Positions 60,311 through 64,000 of a stretch of 64,000 nucleotides of DNA are shown here, piece by piece (within the stretch, counting starts at the first letter, position 1; each line of letters starts with the position of its first letter). The stretch is from Gammaproteobacteria bacterium. GTDB taxonomy: Bacteria > Pseudomonadota > Gammaproteobacteria > Steroidobacterales > XN24. The notes under the pieces were generated by a model. It ran no database searches. It worked only from the letters and a program-made list of their open reading frames with translations, and had not been told where the DNA came from. The position numbers and the translations under genes are program-made. The stretch covers positions 62,001 to 126,000 of the forward strand of contig JAHEFR010000006.1 of NCBI GenBank assembly GCA_024640085.1, given 5' to 3'.

Positions 60311-61177
60311 TCAGCGGGTCCCGGTGGGCAGTTCGTTGTGACGGACGATCACGTCGTCGAAGCGCCCATGGAAGTGGGCGCCGAGCGTCTCGGCGATGTA
60401 GACGGAGCGGTGCTGGCCACCGGTACAACCGACGGCGACAGTGAGATAGCTGCGGTTGCCTTTCTGGAACTGCGGGATCCACCGCCCAAGGAACTCGATC
60501 AGATCATCCGCGAACCGCCTTACCATGGCGTCACCCTCGAGGAAATCGATCACTGGCTGATCCCGTCCTGTCAGGCTACGAAGCGGTGTGACCCAGTAGG
60601 GATTTGGGAGCGCGCGCGCATCGAAAACGAAGTCCGCGTCCGCCGGGACGCCGTGCTTGAAGCCGAATGACTCGAACTGGAGCGACAACTGCCCGGTTTT
60701 TCGTCGAGCCACCCGCTCCCGGATGGTGTCGCGAAGGTCCTGAACGCTCATCCGGCTGGTGTCTATCACGAGATCCGCGAGATCACACAACGGGGCCAGC
60801 AGTTCGCGCTCGAATTCGATCGCCTGTTTCAGGGCCGGCCGCTGGCTGCTGAACGGGTGCTTGCGCCGGGTTTCGCTGTAGCGCTTCAGAAGGGTCTCCG
60901 AGGCGGAGGTCAGGAAAAGCACCTCGCACCCAACCCTCTCTGCGCGAAGCGACTCGACGAGAATGGAGACCCGTTCGATATCGTCCTGTTCCGGCCTGGT
61001 ATCCAGGCCTACCGCAAGCAGATCGAATTTGGGCCCGGAGCGCTCCAGTTCACGGATGAGGGTCTCCAGCAGGCGGGCCGGGATATTGTCGACGCAGTAG
61101 TAATCGAGATCCTCCAGCATGTGGAGGGTTGAACTCTTGCCTGACCCGGACAGGCCGCTGACGATTAGCAGTCGCAC
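60311..61177 (-). CDS. rapZ: RNase adapter protein RapZ (nucleotide-binding)
   Basis: From GTG 61177 the protein has 288 residues and begins VRLLIVSGLSGSGKS, matching RapZ. The Walker A loop is GLSGSGKS (8-15). A DTRPEQD segment (GLDTRPE) and the C-terminal CTGGQHRSVYIAETL are typical. RapZ guides RNase E to GlmZ/GlmY small RNAs in enterics and controls GlmS. I reject the longer frame from TTG 61207 because it adds ten residues before the conserved start. It lies 57 bases downstream of ptsN. Confidence 0.93.
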   Translation of the reverse strand: MRLLIVSGLSGSGKSSTLHMLEDLDYYCVDNIPARLLETLIRELERSGPKFDLLAVGLDTRPEQDDIERVSILVESLRAERVGCEVLFLTSASETLLKRYSETRRKHPFSSQRPALKQAIEFERELLAPLCDLADLVIDTSRMSVQDLRDTIRERVARRKTGQLSLQFESFGFKHGVPADADFVFDARALPNPYWVTPLRSLTGRDQPVIDFLEGDAMVRRFADDLIEFLGRWIPQFQKGNRSYLTVAVGCTGGQHRSVYIAETLGAHFHGRFDDVIVRHNELPTGTR

Positions 61178-61234
61178 TGCGGGCGTGCTCCCAAGAGTTG
61201 GCCGCAAATTTCCGGACTCGCGCCCGGACGGTCA

Positions 61235-61714
61235 TCATGCCGTCGCCGACTGAACCATCCTGTGCGCTGTGATCATATCGTACAGCGTGCGACTGCTTCT
61301 GGCCTCCCGCAGCTTGGCAAGGAAACCAGAATTCCTGAACAGATCGGCGATCTCCCTGAGGCATTCTGCATTGGTGTCATTGTCGGTCTGGGGTAACACG
61401 ATGGCGAACATGAGGTCGACCGGACCTCCGTCGGGCGTATCGTAGTCGACGGGCTCGCCCAGCTTGACGAAAGCGCCAATGGCCCGGTCGAGCCCGTCGA
61501 TGCAGCCATGCGGGATGGCTACGCCGCCAGGCATGGCGGTACAACCCATTTTCTCCCTGCAAATAAGGCTATCGAAGACCTTGCCCTGGCTCAGATCCTC
61601 GTCGGCACCCGCGATCATCTCGCTCAGGATATCCAGGGCGTGTTTCTTGCTGCGTGCCTCGACATTCCTCAGTACACGGTTGGGTTCGATAATCGTTTCG
61701 ATTTCCATAAGCAT
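61235..61714 (-). CDS. ptsN: Nitrogen-PTS EIIA component PtsN
   Basis: A 159-residue EIIA-Ntr protein from ATG 61714 (an ATG at 61708 would give 157). The phosphorylated histidine is His69 in GVAIPHGCID. It receives phosphate from the PTS-Ntr cascade and regulates potassium transport and sigma-54-related functions. The in-frame extension to 61864 lies in the hpf gap and is not family-like. The hpf-ptsN-rapZ order is conserved in gammaproteobacteria. Confidence 0.95.
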   Translation of the reverse strand: MLMEIETIIEPNRVLRNVEARSKKHALDILSEMIAGADEDLSQGKVFDSLICREKMGCTAMPGGVAIPHGCIDGLDRAIGAFVKLGEPVDYDTPDGGPVDLMFAIVLPQTDNDTNAECLREIADLFRNSGFLAKLREARSSRTLYDMITAHRMVQSATA

Positions 61715-61745
61715 GTCCGCACCGGCGGACCGGTCCTGTCGTCGG

Positions 61746-62066
61746 TCAGGCCAGTCGTTGGCGGTGAGCCTCCCGCGGATGATGATCCGTCTGCTTCTCC
61801 CGGTGTTTCTTCGCCCGCCGATCAAGCCGGTCGATAAGCCCGTCGATGGCGGCGTACATATCACCGGCCACGAATTCTGCGTAGATAGTGCCGCCGGCTA
61901 CATGCAGGGTCGCCTCCGCCTTGTGACGGAGCTTCTCCACAGTCAGGATGCAGCGCGCGTCCGTCAATTGATCACAGTGGCGGATGACTCTCTCCATCTT
62001 GGCATTGACGTAATCACGCAATGGATCGCTGACTTCAACGTGGTGGCCGGTGACATTGATCTGCAT
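61746..62066 (-). CDS. hpf: Short-form ribosome hibernation promoting factor
   Basis: A 106-residue protein, the short type of HPF/YhbH, which binds the 30S subunit and stabilises 100S dimers in stationary phase. It begins MQINVTGHHVEVSDPLRDYVNAKMERVIRH, with the basic helix containing the KLRHKAEATLHVAGG strand. It lies between rpoN and ptsN on the minus strand, the standard place. The start is ATG 62066 with AGGAGA seven to eight bases before. Confidence 0.96.
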   Translation of the reverse strand: MQINVTGHHVEVSDPLRDYVNAKMERVIRHCDQLTDARCILTVEKLRHKAEATLHVAGGTIYAEFVAGDMYAAIDGLIDRLDRRAKKHREKQTDHHPREAHRQRLA

Positions 62067-62154
62067 AGGTTTCTCCTCTAGTCAACGGATCCCGGCGCTC
62101 CTCGTGCAGCCGGGGACCCTGCCTGTCGCCTTTGGGGAAGATTCTCTGGCTTCT

Positions 62155-62171
62155 GATCCTGAGACAGGATC
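62155..62171. repeat. Stem-loop in the hpf upstream region
   Basis: A perfect 7-bp inverted repeat GATCCTG (62155-62161) / CAGGATC (62165-62171) around an AGA loop lies about 90 bases upstream of the hpf start. It has no T-run and could be a leader structure or a protein site. Confidence 0.5.
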
Positions 62172-62254
62172 CTGGGTATCCACGTTCCCGCACAGGGAGC
62201 GGCGGGCGGAATGCGGCGGGCGGTGATTCATTATCTGTCTTATCTTTACCACGC

Positions 62255-62271
62255 AGGCCGGAGACCGGCCT
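62255..62271. repeat. Stem-loop downstream of rpoN
   Basis: A second perfect 7-bp inverted repeat, AGGCCGG (62255-62261) / CCGGCCT (62265-62271), again around AGA, lies 51 bases after the rpoN stop. No T-tract follows on the minus strand, so it is at best a partial terminator or attenuating structure. Confidence 0.5.
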
Positions 62272-62321
62272 GACCCTTATTCTAGAACCAACGCAGCCCC
62301 CGTGCCTAGAGCAGGGCCGGT

Positions 62322-63728
62322 TCACCGCGATGCGGCACGGCGCCGTTCGCTGGAAGACGGAATTCCCATAGATTCCCGATACTTGGCAACCGTCCGTCGG
62401 GCTACCTTGGCGCCTTCCTGCTCCAGCCGCTTGGCGATATTGCTGTCGCTCAGGGGCTTTGAGGCATCTTCCTGGGCGATCAGGCGCCGGATCCGGGCCC
62501 GGATGGCCGTGGACGATACCTCCCCGCCGTCGGTGGCGGCGACATGGCTGGAGAAAAAGAACTTGAATTCGAAGACGCCCCGCGGCGTATGCATGTATTT
62601 GGCCGTAGTGGCTCGGGAGATAGTCGACTCGTGCATGCCGAGTTCTTCCGCCACGTCCTTGAGAATCATCGGCTCCATAGCCACCTCGCCTTCCTGCAGG
62701 AAGGACTCCTGGCGACGCACGATGCATTGGGCCACGCGGATCAGCGTCTCGTTCCGTATCTCGAGGCTCTTTATCAGCCAGCGTGCTTCCTGGAGCTGGG
62801 TCCGCAGGGCTTCATATTCGCTCGCTCTGCTGACGAGCTTGGCGTAGTCCTTGTTGACCCGGATTCTGGGCGCGATCCCTGGATTTACCTCGACCACCCA
62901 CCGGCCGGCATGGCGTCTCACGAAGACATCCGGGATCACGTACTCGGGAGGCGCCGATGGTACGGTCAGCCCGGGCTTGGGATGCAGCGCCCGAAGCAGG
63001 ATCAGCGCCGCGTCCAGGTCCTCGGCGACGCAGGACAGCTGCCGCCGGAGCGTCGGATATTGCTGTTTCGCCACCAGATCCAGGTAAGACTCTGCGATCT
63101 CCACCGCGAGGGCATGCCCGGGGATGTCGCCGTCCATCGCCGCCAGCTGGATCAGCAGGCACTCGGACAAACTCCTGCAGCCGACGCCGGTGGGGTCGAA
63201 TTGCTGGATTCGCCGCAGCACGAATTCCAGGAATTCCTCGTCCACCTCGCCCTGATCAACCAGCAGGGCCGTCAGATCGTCGAGATCCGCCGCCAGATAT
63301 CCGTCGTCGTCGATGGCGTCAATGATGGCTCGCCCTGCTGCCCGCTCAACCTCCGAGAATCGGTTCATCTCCAGCTGCCACAGGAGATGTTCGCGGAGGT
63401 TGTTACCCGACAGATCCGGGTAATCCCGGTTGTCCCTCAGGTCCTCTGGCAGGGGGGCGCGGTCACTCTGGCCCAGGGTGGAGATTTCCGCGTACTCGAC
63501 CTCCAGTTCTTCGTCGGTGACGCCGGGCCCGTCCTCCGACGGTGGCTCCGCCTCCTGCTGGACGACCTCCGGCTCCTCCATTTCCAGCATGACATTCTCT
63601 TCCAGCGCAGCCTGGATCTCCGCCTGGAGGTCCAGGACCGGGAGCTGCAACAGGCGGATGGCCTGCTGCAACTGAGGCGTCATCGTCAGCTGCTGGCCGA
63701 TCCGGAGCTGGAGACTTGGCTTCAGCAT
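62322..63728 (-). CDS. rpoN: RNA polymerase sigma-54 factor
   Basis: The 468-residue alternative sigma factor for nitrogen and other activator-dependent promoters. Region I (MLKPSLQLRIGQQLTMTPQLQQAIRLLQLP, Gln-rich) starts at ATG 63728. An acidic region II spans about 45-100. The core-binding domain and the C-terminal RpoN box ARRTVAKYRE (about 443-452) are intact. It follows lptB by 43 bases. The 255-base gap to hpf contains two stem-loops and no gene. Confidence 0.97.
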   Translation of the reverse strand: MLKPSLQLRIGQQLTMTPQLQQAIRLLQLPVLDLQAEIQAALEENVMLEMEEPEVVQQEAEPPSEDGPGVTDEELEVEYAEISTLGQSDRAPLPEDLRDNRDYPDLSGNNLREHLLWQLEMNRFSEVERAAGRAIIDAIDDDGYLAADLDDLTALLVDQGEVDEEFLEFVLRRIQQFDPTGVGCRSLSECLLIQLAAMDGDIPGHALAVEIAESYLDLVAKQQYPTLRRQLSCVAEDLDAALILLRALHPKPGLTVPSAPPEYVIPDVFVRRHAGRWVVEVNPGIAPRIRVNKDYAKLVSRASEYEALRTQLQEARWLIKSLEIRNETLIRVAQCIVRRQESFLQEGEVAMEPMILKDVAEELGMHESTISRATTAKYMHTPRGVFEFKFFFSSHVAATDGGEVSSTAIRARIRRLIAQEDASKPLSDSNIAKRLEQEGAKVARRTVAKYRESMGIPSSSERRRAASR

Positions 63729-63771
63729 GACAGACTGCCGGAACAGTGGTGCCGGCTTGTCGTTCGGGGAG

Positions 63772-64000
63772 TCACAGCCGGAACTCCTCTCCCAGATAGA
63801 CCTCCCTGACCTGCCTGTTCGAAAGTATCTGCTCGGCGTCCCCCGACGCGATCACCTCGCCTGCATTGAGGATGTACGCGTGAGTACAGATCCCAAGGGT
63901 CTCCCGCACATTGTGATCCGTGATGAGAACGCCGATTCCCCGATCCCGCAGATGCTCGATGATCCTCTGGATGTCTAGGACAGAGATGGGGTCGACGCCC
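63772..64000 (-). CDS. lptB: LPS export ABC transporter ATP-binding protein LptB (C-terminal part; N-terminus beyond right edge)
   Basis: The last 75 residues of an ABC ATPase. Visible are the D-loop/Walker B follow-on [17 protein letters not shown], the H-loop [12 protein letters not shown], and the C-terminal [26 protein letters not shown]. These match LptB closely. LptB powers LPS transport from the inner membrane. Its position before rpoN is the conserved lptA-lptB-rpoN order. Signature and Walker A lie outside the window. Confidence 0.93.
   Translation of the reverse strand, partial: GVDPISVLDIQRIIEHLRDRGIGVLITDHNVRETLGICTHAYILNAGEVIASGDAEQILSNRQVREVYLGEEFRL

Overview
The window is a gene-dense, GC-rich bacterial chromosome segment of core metabolism and cell-envelope genes. 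I see no insertion sequence, prophage, CRISPR array, tRNA or rRNA. Gene content and order point to a high-GC gammaproteobacterium of the purple-sulfur or sulfur-oxidiser type (Chromatiales-like). The supporting blocks are prmA-accC-accB-aroQ-tlpA-dsbD-cutA-groESL, glnE followed by LPS core genes, rnd-mpl-ubiX, tkt-gap-pgk-pyk, and the lptB-rpoN-hpf-ptsN-rapZ cluster. The lineage is inferred from synteny and could not be tested by searching.

Layout. 1-7101 (minus): a truncated zinc-ribbon/DUF3426-like membrane protein, prmA, accC, accB, aroQ, a TlpA-type thioredoxin, dsbD with a duplicated N-terminal domain, and cutA. 7102-9362 (plus): groES-groL behind a CIRCE operator, ending in a strong terminator. 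9642-13780: an unrecognised secreted protein and glnE. 13842-21780: LPS inner-core genes (zf-CHCC protein, GT4 glycosyltransferase, hldD, waaF, kdkA, an LpxL-type acyltransferase on the minus strand, hldE, waaA). 21810-24326 (minus): tolC, rhodanese and a Pcm-like methyltransferase. 24561-28680: thiC and a PAS-GGDEF-EAL protein.

28822-33049: the pyrophosphate-linked genes hppA (membrane pyrophosphatase), pfp (PPi-dependent phosphofructokinase) and adk with a four-cysteine LID. 33032-39299: rnd, a small membrane protein, mpl, ubiX, a LON-domain protein, and a coupled DUF2007/zinc-ribbon, alpha/beta-hydrolase and macrodomain trio. 39302-44578: hemL, thiE, thiD, rubredoxin, a GumN/TraB protein, a class II aldolase and cpdA. 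44656-48542: an O-methyltransferase, ahcY, metK and a redoxin. 48627-56841: tkt-gap-pgk-pyk and a penicillin acylase. 56937-64000: a secreted peroxiredoxin, a patatin, mgtE, then rapZ-ptsN-hpf-rpoN-lptB running off the right edge.

Functional links. TlpA and DsbD are a plausible periplasmic electron donor and acceptor pair. MetK, the O-methyltransferase and AhcY cover making, using and recycling the methyl donor. HppA and Pfp share PPi as a currency and, with the tkt-gap-pgk-pyk block, resemble PPi-economising carbon metabolism described for thioautotrophic and methanotrophic gammaproteobacteria. KdkA predicts a phosphorylated Kdo in the LPS core. Nothing here is a clearly new defence or mobile system. 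The best leads are the DUF2007-hydrolase-macrodomain operon, the tandem DsbD-alpha domains, the PPi cluster with its zinc-type Adk, and the back-to-back metK/redoxin promoter.
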